A stretch of DNA of 64,000 nucleotides from Epithemia pelagica (Eukaryota > Bacillariophyta > Bacillariophyceae > Surirellales > Surirellaceae). The DNA is taken from assembly GCA_946965045.2 (NCBI GenBank), contig OX337233.1, forward strand, positions 3,348,001 through 3,412,000, in the 5' to 3' direction. The notes under the pieces were generated by a model, which was given only the letters and a program-made list of their open reading frames with translations, made no database searches and was not told the DNA's origin. Made by a program: the position numbers and the translations under genes. Below, piece after piece: positions 1-9,586 of this stretch (position 1 is its first letter; every line of letters starts with the position of its first letter).

Positions 1-312
1 GGGGCCCTCTTTGCCTGTTATTTGACGCATCCCTTTGATACCATCAAAACTTGTATGCAAGGCGATATCGAACGAAAAACGTATGGAACGCTGACCCAAA
101 CGGCGCGTACGATTTGGGGTCAACATGGACTGGCCGGCTTTTATCGTGGATCCACCTTTCGGTATGCTCGTCAAGTATGTGCCGTCTTTATCATGGATCT
201 CATGCAAGAAAAAGTCGGACAATTGCTCTACCCCCGCGCCTTTTCGCCCATGGACGACGAGGAAGAGGAGGAAGCCTATACCAACCAACGACGCTATCCG
301 ACACACATGTAA
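1..312 (+). CDS. Mitochondrial carrier family protein, 3' end (partial)
   Basis: The frame is open from the first base, so the gene starts outside the window; about 103 C-terminal residues are visible. They carry the mitochondrial carrier signature PxDxxK (PFDTIK), followed by TCMQGD and, about 30 residues on, the repeat-end element GLAGFYRGSTFRYARQ. This is one complete third of the usual three-repeat, six-helix inner-membrane solute carrier, most likely the last repeat because only an acidic tail (DDEEEEEAYTNQ) follows before the TAA. The transported substrate cannot be told from this part. The gene runs toward the cyclase gene on the other strand, with about 0.8 kb between their 3' ends. 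Confidence 0.85.
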   Translation, partial: GALFACYLTHPFDTIKTCMQGDIERKTYGTLTQTARTIWGQHGLAGFYRGSTFRYARQVCAVFIMDLMQEKVGQLLYPRAFSPMDDEEEEEAYTNQRRYPTHM

Positions 313-749
313 TGACGGATTGGAACCACAACGACGAGTCGACTAGTGGGTGGGTGTGTAGCTTGTGGCGCGATCGACACACGGTTCCTACCAACCAAAA
401 CGATGTAGTAGGACTCTAGTACGCCAATTTATTTCGTAGTCAAGAAGCATTCAAGAGTATTGGTTTGTCTCTAGAAGAAGAAAAGAGGTGTGGATCCCTA
501 CCTAGAGTTGCCTTTCGTCAGCCATTCCAAGAAGAGATCGAGATCACCGCATAGTTCGTATCCTGCCGGTCGTCGGAAGGTCCTCATTTTTTACACGCAT
601 CTTGTGCGACTGAACTCGCACGCACACGCACGAAGGTGCACAAACGAGAACTGCAACTCCTGCCAACAACTTGGACAGACGACGTGTCCTTCGTCGTTCG
701 GGACTTTCGACTTTCGACAGCGTGTCCATGGTGTGGATTGGGTGGATCA

Positions 750-782
<33 letters not shown>

Positions 783-1107
783 TCCATGATGTCACATGGA
801 TGAAGAAGGAAGAAGAAGGTATCTTTTGAGAGAGAGACCATGTGAGCATATGAGAGACACATCTCAATCCGACACCCACATGACCTCTAGTAGACAATTC
901 TCCAAACACAGATATCATGTCCTTCATATTTTTTCATGGTATTGAAACAGGAGCAGGATGGCAACCTCAAGACCCTGTCCTTTCTACCCTCTCTCTCTTT
1001 CTCGCACAAGACGAGAGAGGCACCTACGATGATGATGTGACTGATTGACAAAAGAAACTATGAATCCACTTTACTACGGACACGTGAACCTATGACAAGA
1101 GTGCTAC
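313..1107. other. Intergenic region between two convergent gene ends
   Basis: About 0.8 kb separates the carrier stop from the cyclase stop. It contains a CTG trinucleotide run at 751-780. ORFs on both strands cross it, but their apparent poly-Leu, poly-Gln and poly-Ala tracts are only the three readings of this run, and nothing else in them looks protein-like. I see no other feature. Confidence 0.6.
751..780. repeat. (CTG)10 microsatellite
   Basis: Ten perfect CTG units (CAG on the other strand) lie in the intergenic region downstream of the carrier gene. Confidence 0.95.
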
Positions 1108-4100
1108 CTATACCATTTCCCCTCCAATGGTTGTCTCCTGACTGTGCACTTCCATGACAGATTCGGAGATGGGTTGCAACTCGTGGCATGCCGTGTCCGT
1201 ATCGACCCCAAAACCAGCATGACCCGGTTCGTTCTGGTCCTCCAAGTCTTCTTCTTCTCCTCCTACTGTTGCGGATTTGTCTGGCTCCTCCTCCTCCTTG
1301 TTGTTGTCGTCGTCGCTGGCAGCACCATGGAGTTTGAGGGCCGTCTCGTGAAATTCTTGAATCAAGTGCCGTCCCTGTGCAGCCCATTCGCGTTGATTGC
1401 GCACGGCGTACTGATAGTATTCGTCACTGGAGACACCAAAGACACCACACTCTCTCAAATTGTGCGCCAAGGGAAGAATATAAGATTCAAAAAAGTTCAA
1501 TTCGGCCTGGTACCAATACTCGGAGGGATTTGGTTGTTGTCGTCCCTCGGAATATGCTCGATAGACTTCGCAATAGAGACGTTGATTCCATTTTTGATAC
1601 ATTTGAAAATGTTGCATGGTATGCGCCACATCGGATGCCTGCATCAAGTGTTCCAACACAATCGTGGCTCGACGACCATGGTTGGCTGCTGTGGGGGCGG
1701 ATTCTGCAAAGGCACGGGTCCAACGCTGCTTCCGAGCGGCTCCCAACTCGGGGTCCAGAATCTAGGAAAATACAACGACAAGGAAAACAAGAAGGAACAC
1801 AAGAAACGCGCGTCAGCAATTGTCGTTTCCAACACAAGACACGAACAGACTCTTGTTGTTGTGGTTCGTTTCGTCTTACATCTGTCGCCAGGACCAATTG
1901 GACCAAGAGTTGACGAAACCGTTTGGCTTCGGCCGGGGTGGTATAAATGGCACGTCGCAAGGCATGGTACTCGTCTTGCAGGAGGATGGACCAGGCCAGG
2001 TGCACCGAATGTTGTTCCGCCACGCTTTGGTTGTGGTACGTTTGGGCCAAGTCGCTGCCTTCCTGCACCAAGGTACGGTTGGGAACCCCGGCATGATCCA
2101 CATCGTGAATAATGGCCGCCAATGCACCTAATATATTAATATCGGCCCACAAGAAGAAAAGAAGAAGAAACACAAGGACATACAAAACATTTGAGAATGG
2201 TACCAAACCTCGTTTGGTTTTGTGTTTGGATTGACGTACACGCAAATTGAGTCAGAGGATCTGAGGTTATACCATAGGTGTGATCCTGAAGGATCCGCGG
2301 ATTCTTGGTAGTCGGATGGTCCTCGTCGTCGGCCGTGGATTCAGTATGGGTCGTTTTTGGCGGTGCAATGATGCGTGACAAGAGCTTGACGACCGACATG
2401 GTCACATGGGATGCATGTTCAAAGTTGTGAAAGGGATTGTCGCGATACAGGGATGCCACGACCTGAATATAGTCGTGAAGCTGATCTTTGACCGTGTCGG
2501 ACAATTCCACGCTGCCGGGGCTAGTATTCGTTGGATCGGTTGTCGTGTGGTTGGAAGAGGAGGAGGTTTCCTGGTACGGAGCAAGTTCAATCATGTCCGT
2601 CACTTCCTTCAGGATCAAGCCGTCCTGACGCAGCAGTTGTTGTTCGAGTCGCTGAATCGTCTCTTCGGAATCGGGTAGGCTTCCCGAAGCAATTCGGCGT
2701 TCTTGGACCTGTGTCAGAAATTGCGTCAAGATCTCGACATTCCATCGTACCAAACGATCCTCCTTCTTTTTTGCAGACGACGAAGCATCATCCGTAGTAG
2801 AGGAGGATTGAACCTTGTGGTACGGTGTGGTGGACACTCCAGAAGGCCCCAATACTCTGTGGATTCCTTGTTCCGAATCGGTCGTAGTGGTATCCTTGTT
2901 TCTGCTTTTGTCGGATTTGCTGGAGGACCCGGCCGTACTGGAAACATCCAGCCAAAAGGTTTGCATCTTTCCCTTTCCTTTAGCATCGACAAGGTCTTCT
3001 CGTTTGCGACACCAGTGTCCCTTGTTGGCTTCGTGCAGCAAGTCGGCAGTGTCTTGGGAGATTTGGATCCGATGAGCTTTACTGGTGCTTTCCATGCGAG
3101 AGGCCGCGTTCATGGTATCCCCAAACAATTGGAACCGCGCTCGGTCCCCCCGAAGAACACCGGCCGTGACGGGACCCGAGTGAAGTCCCACACGGATGGT
3201 GAGATCGGCCGTGTCGGGACCCAAGGTCACTTCCAATTGACGACTCTGAACCTGGAAACTGTACAAACAGTCACGAGCAAAACGGGCCATGACCACAGCG
3301 TGGTTCTTGCGAGGGTGTGGAAGACTGGTGGTGGTATACAAAGAAGATCGTGATAGGCCACAGCGGAACACGTGAATCAACAATCAATAGATGGGACACT
3401 TACCCTGCGACGGCTACATAACAATCCCCAACCGTTCCACCTTGAACACGCGACGGCGACTAGCACTGCCGTGTTTCGAGACACCAAGACCAAGACAAAT
3501 GTGTAAGTTGTTGAAATATCATGAAAGTGAAGGCCTTTTGCATACATTGTGTACTCACATGGCGTCAAACTCTTGATAGATTGTCTCCAATAAAAGAAAA
3601 ACTTGTTTGGGTTCTCGGGCTGAACTCCATGCGGTGAATCCGACAATATCGGCGAACATCTATTGAAGGAGAACGGGGCAAGATGAGAGGAACCGAAACA
3701 ATCCCATCATGTCATTGACGAAACTTACGATAGTGGTTCCAGTGACGAAGTCTGCGATTGGCTCCGATTCAATCTGTTCTTCTTTTCCGAAGTCGTCTGG
3801 GCTCATGAATGTCTCCAGTTTGTCTTTTCGCTTCTGATGCTTTCTATCGGCCTTTTCATTTTCCGCGGCAATCAATCGATCCCCGACAGATTTGGGAAAT
3901 AGAGAATGGACAATGGCAGTGGTTCTTTTGGCCGCGTCCACAACCTTGTTTTGTCGTCGGCGAACCATCCAGTCATATGTTGCAAACACGGAACATGTCA
4001 CGGCGAATACTGCCACCAAAACGGAGGCGAACAGGTATGGCTGATTTGTATGGAAGGTGGATTCAAATGTTCTACTGGGATATACAATCAAAGTATAGTC

Positions 4101-5445
4101 ACAGTGCCTTGCTCCATCTTCCTCTCCATCGTATCGGGCAAACGTTGCGAATTCGGCTCTTTGAGCAAGGTAGTTGTATCTTCTATCGTGCAAGTCTTCG
4201 TGGCCTTGAAATTCAACGTTCCCGTTGTCAATCACGAATGTCATTTCGCTCTCACAGGAGTCGTGGACGTCAACCACAAAACCTTCAATCTCTTTGGGAA
4301 GGCTTTTCTCAAAGTATGTGGCCCAGGCTTCTACCGCGATGATGATACCGACAATTGGTGCGTCTTCCAGGAATGTTTCAAATACTGGTTCGATTATGGC
4401 ACTCCGAGGAGAGTTCTCGTCATATTCAGATTCACTGTATCGAAGAAGAAAGGACATGTCTGTAACCTCAGATAGCATGGTGTGCCGGACATGAAGAGCA
4501 TCCCGTACTGTTCGTTGAATAGCAGGGTGCGAGTTCATATCAAAGTTCATCAGGCCAGTTGAAGAAGCGTTGGGTCCGTGCTGAAGAACAGGGAGAGTGA
4601 AAGTCTGTGAAGCCAATGCTAAGTTTGTTGATTCCACAATATCTTCAGAAACACGTTGAATGCCATGCACTGGGGCCATTTCTGGTGCCCGGTTGGGTCC
4701 AAACTTTCATAAAGAAGGTGAACTCGTTAGCTTTGGTTGTCCTTGGACCAGCAAATGGATGATTGAACACATACCGTGTCTCGAAAGATAATCTCTCGGT
4801 TGTTCTTGAGCCACTTGGTCCAGTTTGCTGTGGAACCCAAGTCGACCATTGGGGCAAAAAGCATCAGATCGGATCCCGCTAGATCACCCAATTCTTGTGT
4901 CCTTTGGTCGAAGTGAGGGAGGCTGACGAATGGCCACTGTTCATTTGCATCCATAGCATGCGAAGTAATGGACGTGGATAAGGTGTGGAGCTGTTGGAAA
5001 ACGAAAACCGACTTGTCTTCGGCAGCTTCGAGCAGTTCATTGGCAAACACTTCAAACTGTTTGATGCAGTCGTTCATTGTGAGGTGTGTGATGCGCCACA
5101 GTTGCTCAAGATGTACAGTTGTCCTCTTCTTACCTGGTGCTCAAATTCATTCGTCTCATCTTGGCGGACGTAATACCACGTTCCTGCAGCAGTGGCAAGG
5201 GCAAGAAGGGCCAGGACCACATATACACCAACTTTGGACCGGACGACAGCTTTGGTCTCCTCCTTGGCAATCTGGAGATTTGAAGACTCGGAAGTTTGTG
5301 TGCTGTGGCCATTCGATGATGAACCCTCGTCCATCGGGCCATCGTCTCGATGCACCGCTCCCTCCGAAGATTCCGAGCTGTCCTCTGTTGTTACTCGACC
5401 AAGGTCGATCAAAGTAGGATCCTCATGGCTTTCATGACGGTTCAT
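1108..5445 (-). CDS. Receptor-type guanylyl cyclase fused to a 3',5'-cyclic nucleotide phosphodiesterase (one frameshift)
   Basis: Makes and degrades cyclic nucleotide at a membrane. Eight exons with GT-AG borders can be placed: 5445-5134, 5104-4775, 4703-3729, 3659-3559, 3465-3404, 3324-2240, 2127-1880, 1761-1108, about 1,255 residues. Order: acidic Ser-rich N-tail; TM1 near residues 71-92; a ~340-residue CHASE-like extracytosolic region; TM2 near 437-458; class III cyclase catalytic domain (FADIVGFTAWS with the first metal Asp, RRRVFKVE, GDCYVAV, LFGDTMNAASRMES); Ser/Thr-rich linker; PDEase domain with HNFEHASHV and HDVDHAGVPN metal-binding motifs. The Glu of FKVE points to GTP as substrate. 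All exon phases agree except exon 5, where one base is missing between FKVE and VGDCY, so the copy is a recent pseudogene or holds a sequencing error. The ATG at 5445 begins an exon of exactly 104 codons; an upstream non-coding exon is possible. The 5' end (5033-5445) belongs to array unit U1. Confidence 0.85.
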
Positions 5446-6482
5446 GATGACAAGAAAACTGAAAGCAATGTGTAGTTTGCAAGGATGAACTTTGCTTTAT
5501 GAGTTTTGTGGCATGATTTTTTTTCTCTCGACCACTTTTACTCGTCGTTGGGTCTCTACCCTACACATTATCTTTTCATCGGGGTGTCAATGGGCATTAT
5601 CCCTATCAACAACCATCTGCAATGTTCTGAGGATCTGTTCTTTGTGCATGAGCTGGTACGGATGTGATATATACAATACCTTGACCTTACCATTGGTGCA
5701 GTCCAAAGTCGGAAGGATGCCCTGCCATATTCTCAGGAGCGGATGTAGCGAAGGCGTGTTCTCATAAGCTACGGTGATAAGTGGTGTTTGACGGTTTCAG
5801 AAAGAATGTCGATTCTCTGCAACCAACCACCAAGGGCGATCTAATCGTGTCTTGGTAGGGGGAGAAAGAAACATTTTGACAATATGATCTGAACTGATCT
5901 GAACTCACGGAGATCGATTCTTGAGAATCACTGATGGGATTATGGCCACGGTCCTCTTTCTCTGATTTCCAAGAAGGCATGACGAAAGCGGGCATAACAG
6001 GGCGATAGAGTACCGTCGCAGCAATCGACTTGGTTCCTACGTCGAATGGCCTGCCATTCGAGGCATAACTCGCGACAGCATCACAAAAGACTAGTGAGCC
6101 CAGGATATGCGAACACTTTGGTTTGCTACGGAGTATATGATTTGATATCGGCAATCGGAAGCCTAGTTTGAGAAGTCAGAGTCCCGTACAAAAGTCGTTC
6201 AGTCGTGGTACACGTTTCTAATCACGACTTTGACGCGACTTCTTTCAATTTCTGTCGTATCTTCCGCTCCGTTTTGTGAGAATGCCATGGCTCGTGTACC
6301 AGCTTGGGGTGTTTGGTACCGAGTATGGGCCGAAATGGCAGTCGAGTAGCATTGCAAGCTGGGTGGACGGGGGAAGCGGAAGCTTGGTCCCATGGTCGTG
6401 GTTAAGCGGCTCATTCGGGTGGTGGGTGGTGGTGATGTGATTGTTTGTGTGCACTTGGTGGGACTGTGGACCTGCATGCACA
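5446..6482. other. Upstream region of the cyclase gene, repeated in each unit
   Basis: About 1 kb without a convincing gene; it should hold the cyclase promoter on the minus strand. A minus-strand ORF from 6154 reads 82 codons to a good donor (TCC|GTGAG, exon end 5909), and an acceptor (CTTTCAG) lies just upstream of the cyclase ATG. Joined, they do not stay in frame, so this can at most be a leader exon or a remnant, and the U5 copy has a stop in it. The copia elements of U2 and U3 sit at the position equal to 6116-6120. Copies: 15233-15905, 31260-31941, 60756-61802. The U4 copy is deleted. Confidence 0.5.
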
Positions 6483-6600
6483 AGACCAATTTGTGAGAGA
6501 GTCCAACTCAACAAAAGTGAAAAAACGATACAGAGCGTTACAATAGACTGTTCACCGGTTTTTCGGTTTTGTTGAGTGATGCGCTCTCACAAATTGGTCT
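6483..6600. repeat. Hairpin with 34-nt imperfect arms (U1)
   Basis: Arms 6483-6516 and 6567-6600 are reverse complements over 34 positions apart from a short mismatched block in the middle. They begin AGACCAATTTGTGAGAG and end ACTCAACAAAA, and enclose a 50-nt loop. It lies just outside the left arm of the larger inverted repeat. Copies are at 22509-22626 and 61803-61920. It could be a small foldback or MITE-like relic or a structured RNA region; nothing here decides. Confidence 0.8.
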
Positions 6601-6607
6601 TTCTGCG

Positions 6608-7012
6608 AGTCCCACGCTCTGACTTTGCTTCATGTTGCAGCTCCGGGTTTATTGTCTCTATGAGAGAAGCGACAATGACAATAGGTCTACATACTTTCAT
6701 ACTTTTTCACCCATGAACCTGTATTTTATAGTCGTCTACATGGCTATCCTCGTTTCCGTTCCTTTGGACTCTGTCTTGGACTCTGTCTCGGTTGTGCCTC
6801 TCTCATCGAGGGAGTATGCACAAGTTTGTTGGTCATCGTGTACGCCATATCTTCGGATGGGACCTTCCCTTCGGTTCCAACTCTGTGACGCTTGAAACCC
6901 GTCGTCGTTAATACCCCAGGCAAAGCAAAAGAGACACAGGATCCTGTCACAAGACCATTCCATCTCGCCGCGCCACCCAACCTGAATCTTCACATGGAAT
7001 GTTTTGGATCAT
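6608..7012. repeat. Left arm of ~400-bp imperfect inverted repeat flanking the Crinkler-like gene (U1)
   Basis: The reverse complement of this stretch matches 9131-9530 with small indels and scattered mismatches, for example GAGAGAAGCGACAATGACAA near the outer end and AAGATTCAGGTTGGGTG near the inner end. The outer similarity fades near 6608. The reverse strand has short open stretches (KIQVGWRGEMEWS), which suggests the repeat derives from a coding or transcribed segment. Other left arms: 22634-23038, 38805-39200, 61928-62332; the U4 left arm is deleted. Confidence 0.85.
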
Positions 7013-7216
7013 CTGCCAGATGTTGGGTGTGCCTACTTGTGGCGATTTAACGACTACCGTTACACGACAAAGTGCTTGAGACGGGCATACGGTCAGACGG
7101 TCGTCAGAATGAATTTGCCCGAAAGAGACATCTATCGACCCGTGTGGCTTGCCATTTGCCATTGTACAAGTATTGTATGATATCTAACGTGGACCCATTC
7201 TCTTCTCTTGTCCACA
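7013..7216 (+). promoter_or_regulatory. Upstream region of the Crinkler-like gene; site of both gypsy insertions
   Basis: About 200 bp lie between the left inverted-repeat arm and the ATG. No clear TATA box is visible, but the last 60 bases are strongly conserved between units. The equivalents of position 7029 (in U5) and 7151-7155 (in U4) are the two gypsy insertion sites. The promoter role is inferred only from position. Confidence 0.3.
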
Positions 7217-8665
7217 ATGACGAGAATTAAGAGGAAGTACACGTCGACAATCCCAACGTTGGGCGAGGGAATTCCCCGGCTGAAGAGACTCGTCTCGGAG
7301 ACGGGCCCTTCCATCCCTACGGACGAGGAACATGAGAAAGTTGCGTTTCGCGTGCGCGACTTTGGGCTGTTAGGGCAGGAGACGTTCAGCGAAATCAAGG
7401 ACTTTCGCACGACGCTGGAGGTGATAGACGGGCGAATTACGTACGTCACAGAGAACGACATTGCTTTAACCGTTCGGAGCTTCGTTGCATCGATCGTCGA
7501 TGCGCTTGGTCTAAGCGGCGATATCAAGGTCTACACCGAGATTGGCGTGTTTAAGCTTCGTCCAGACTTGTGGGTCGTGACTCTTCATGCAATGCCTATC
7601 GGTGTCATTGAAGTAAAAAAACCAGACATTTTGGGAAACGAAACTGCTCTGGACCACCCAAACGTACTCGGAGAACTATACGACTTCATGAAGCACCTGC
7701 CCAACTTTTATGGCGTATCCCCTGCATTTGGAATTGTAACGAATCTCAACGCGTGGCGTATCGCCTGGTTCCCAGACGCCGAAACGGACCGTTTTGCTGC
7801 GGAGGAAGAGGAGGTAGAAGAAGACCATGTCGATGCGCTTATCTCGCAAGTTCCTAGTGATAGCGTACTGTCTATCGCCTCGCACCAAATCGATAATGAT
7901 GGCAAGGATGACGATGTTGACGGCGATGATGTGAAGTGCACGGCCGACGAAAAACCCACCGATCGGGTATTGCATGTCTCAAGAATCTTTCACAAGAATG
8001 AAAACGATAGCGTCGCCGTCAAAGCTATTGCGGCTGCTCTTCTGAAAATGTCGAAAGCCGAAAGGCGGCCGTACGGCGATCCTTTTCAAGATCTTGACAA
8101 GCGCTCGTTACTGAAATTCGAGAAAGGAGACAACGCGTCTGTGTTTTGGACTCGTCTGACGCTTACCAATGGTCCCCAATGGGACAGAGTAGCTAACCCC
8201 AAGAGATGGCTCATCGCAATAGATGACCTTGGATATGGAGCCCACGGACGAGTTTGGTTGTGTTGCTCGAGCGGTGGCGCAGTCTGTGTGTTGAAGTTCG
8301 CACTCGATGGAAATGCGGCATCGCTAGATAAAGAAAAGGAAGTTTGGCAGAAAGTGTACCCTGCACAAATCAAAGTTCATCGGGAGAACTGGTGTGGTGA
8401 GCCCGCCCTTCGAATGCCACACTTTGCGAAAGTTGCGGAAGCCGACCGAAACGACTTTGTCCCACAGGTAAAGGCAACCTTAATGGCTAACTTTCACAAC
8501 AGAGGCATTGTTCATAAAGATGTGTCTTGGAGAAACATTGGGCAGTACGTAACAATCGCTGGCACCCCGAAGGCCATAGTCTTCGACATGGGGAGTGTGA
8601 GAGATCTGCAAGACGGTGAGGGAGAAGAATGGGTAACGGAGGCCTGCGACAAATTGATAGAGTAA
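7217..8665 (+). CDS. Crinkler (CRN)-like protein: REase-fold nuclease-like domain plus protein-kinase-like domain (U1)
   Basis: 482 residues from the ATG at 7217 (an in-frame TTG nine bases earlier is not needed). The N-terminal half shows a PD-(D/E)xK-like pattern: Glu near 108, then RPDLW (Asp near 117) and IEVKKP (Glu and Lys near 132-134). An acidic linker (about 195-245) follows. The C-terminal part has kinase signatures: glycine-rich GYGAHGRVW near 340, VLKF lysine near 361, catalytic loop HKDVSWRN near 436, and DMG in place of DFG near 458. This nuclease plus kinase layout is known from Crinkler/CR-type proteins of oomycetes and other eukaryotes, where they act as effectors or in conflicts between genomes; the role in diatoms is unknown. 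All key residues are present. U1 has Thr where U2-U4 have Lys (FRTTLEV/FRTKLEV). No signal peptide is visible, so it is probably intracellular. Confidence 0.7.
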   Translation: MTRIKRKYTSTIPTLGEGIPRLKRLVSETGPSIPTDEEHEKVAFRVRDFGLLGQETFSEIKDFRTTLEVIDGRITYVTENDIALTVRSFVASIVDALGLSGDIKVYTEIGVFKLRPDLWVVTLHAMPIGVIEVKKPDILGNETALDHPNVLGELYDFMKHLPNFYGVSPAFGIVTNLNAWRIAWFPDAETDRFAAEEEEVEEDHVDALISQVPSDSVLSIASHQIDNDGKDDDVDGDDVKCTADEKPTDRVLHVSRIFHKNENDSVAVKAIAAALLKMSKAERRPYGDPFQDLDKRSLLKFEKGDNASVFWTRLTLTNGPQWDRVANPKRWLIAIDDLGYGAHGRVWLCCSSGGAVCVLKFALDGNAASLDKEKEVWQKVYPAQIKVHRENWCGEPALRMPHFAKVAEADRNDFVPQVKATLMANFHNRGIVHKDVSWRNIGQYVTIAGTPKAIVFDMGSVRDLQDGEGEEWVTEACDKLIE

Positions 8666-8680
8666 CACGGACTTTGATTT

Positions 8681-8884
8681 CGGTACGATTCGGTTCAATA
8701 TCCCAGTCACGTTCCCATTTCAGAGCAGTCACAAAACTTGATTGAGAGTATGTTGCATTCGGATCCCAAACAGCGACCGTCGTTGGAGTAAATTGCCAAT
8801 CATCCATTCTTGTTTCATCGTTGCATCCCACAGTCGGCGCCATTGATGGCGTTACAAGCACCACCGACCTGGACGTTTGACGAT
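8681..8884 (+). pseudogene. Polo-like-kinase C-lobe fragment (U1)
   Basis: Frame beginning at 8681 reads YPSHVPISEQSQ, then LIESMLHSDPKQRPSLE, a TAA stop (8789-8791), then IANHPFLFHRCIPQS and ALQAPPTWTF. This matches kinase subdomains X-XI (DPxxRPS ... HPF) and the short linker typical of polo-like kinases that follows them. There is no N-lobe, and the unrelated Crinkler-like gene ends 15 bases upstream, so it is a gene scrap. The stop is present in all four copies. Confidence 0.6.
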
Positions 8885-9100
8885 CGTAAGTTTCTTTAAT
8901 AGCATGATCGGGTTGCTTCAGTTCCTCTCATCTCACCCGCTCTCCTTCTAGATGTTCGCCGATATTGTCGGATTCACTGCATGGAGTTCAGCCCGAGAGC
9001 CCAAACAAGTTTTTCTTTTATCGGAGACAATCTATCAAGAGTTTGACCCCATGTGAGTACAACATGTATGCATAGGCCCTCACCTTCATGATATTTCAAC
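8885..9100 (+). pseudogene. Cyclase fragment: intron 3, exon 4, start of intron 4 (U1)
   Basis: Exon 4 equivalent at 8952-9052 encodes MFADIVGFTAWSSARE through YQEFDPM, with a TAG acceptor before it and a GTGAGTAC donor after it. The introns on both sides match those of the full cyclase gene at 3660-3728 and about 3500-3558, but here on the plus strand. Matching stops upstream at the donor GATC|GTAAGT, where polo-like-kinase-like sequence adjoins, and downstream where the inverted-repeat arm begins. It cannot encode a cyclase alone. Confidence 0.8.
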
Positions 9101-9130
9101 AGCTCACACAGTTGGTGGATTTTGATCCAA

Positions 9131-9530
9131 AATATCCGGTTTCCTTCCATGTCAAGATTCAGGTTGGGTGTCGCGGCGAGATGGAATGGTCTTGAGACAG
9201 GAGTCTGTGTCTCTTTTGCTTTGCCTAGGGTACTACCTAGTTACGACGGGGTTCAAGCGTCACGGTTTTGGAACCGAAGGGAAGGTCCCATCCGGAGATA
9301 TGGCGTACACGATGACCAACAAACTTGTGCATGCTCCCTCGATGAGAGAGGCACAACCGAGACAGAGTCCAAAGGAACGGAAACGAGGATAGCCATGTTG
9401 TAGACGACTATAAAATACAGGTGCATGGATCAAAAAGTATCTAGTAGACCTATTGTCATTGTCGCTTCTCTCGTAGACACCAAAAACCCTGAGCTGCAAT
9501 ATGAAGCAATGCCAGAGTTGGAACTCCAGG
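9131..9530. repeat. Right arm of ~400-bp inverted repeat flanking the Crinkler-like gene (U1)
   Basis: Reverse-complement partner of 6608-7012. On the plus strand a short open stretch (DPKYPVSFHVKIQVGCRG) ends at a TGA. The arm contains a TATAAAA at about 9412, 12 bases before a small ORF. Other right arms: 25157-25556, 41319-41718, 54935-55334. Confidence 0.85.
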
Positions 9531-9586
9531 CAGCGTTGGATTTTGAAATAGAAATAGAAATGAGAAGGTCTATGCAACGGATCTAA
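9425..9586 (+). CDS. 53-residue ORF (U1)
   Basis: The ATG at 9425 opens 53 codons to a TAA. The product starts MDQKVSSRPIVIVASLVD and ends with an acidic helix-like tail (MPELELQAALDF, then EIEIEMRRSMQRI). TATAAAA lies 12 bases upstream. The frame is open in U1-U4 with one Val/Ile difference. The opening faintly recalls the SpoU-methylase segment of TARBP1/Trm3 proteins, which is too little to name it. It may be the last exon of a lost gene rather than a gene. Confidence 0.3.
   Translation: MDQKVSSRPIVIVASLVDTKNPELQYEAMPELELQAALDFEIEIEMRRSMQRI

Noticed and set aside
1144-2112. 322-codon plus-strand ORF
   Set aside because: Antisense to the last phosphodiesterase exons, which show clear metal-binding motifs and consistent splice phases.
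5909-6154. Possible first exon upstream of the cyclase (82 codons, good donor)
   Set aside because: Joining it to the acceptor before the cyclase ATG breaks the frame, and the U5 copy has an internal stop.
6199-6489. 96-codon minus-strand ORF repeated at 22225 and 61519
   Set aside because: Thr/Pro-rich without protein-like pattern, runs into the hairpin arm, and is copied only because the unit is copied.
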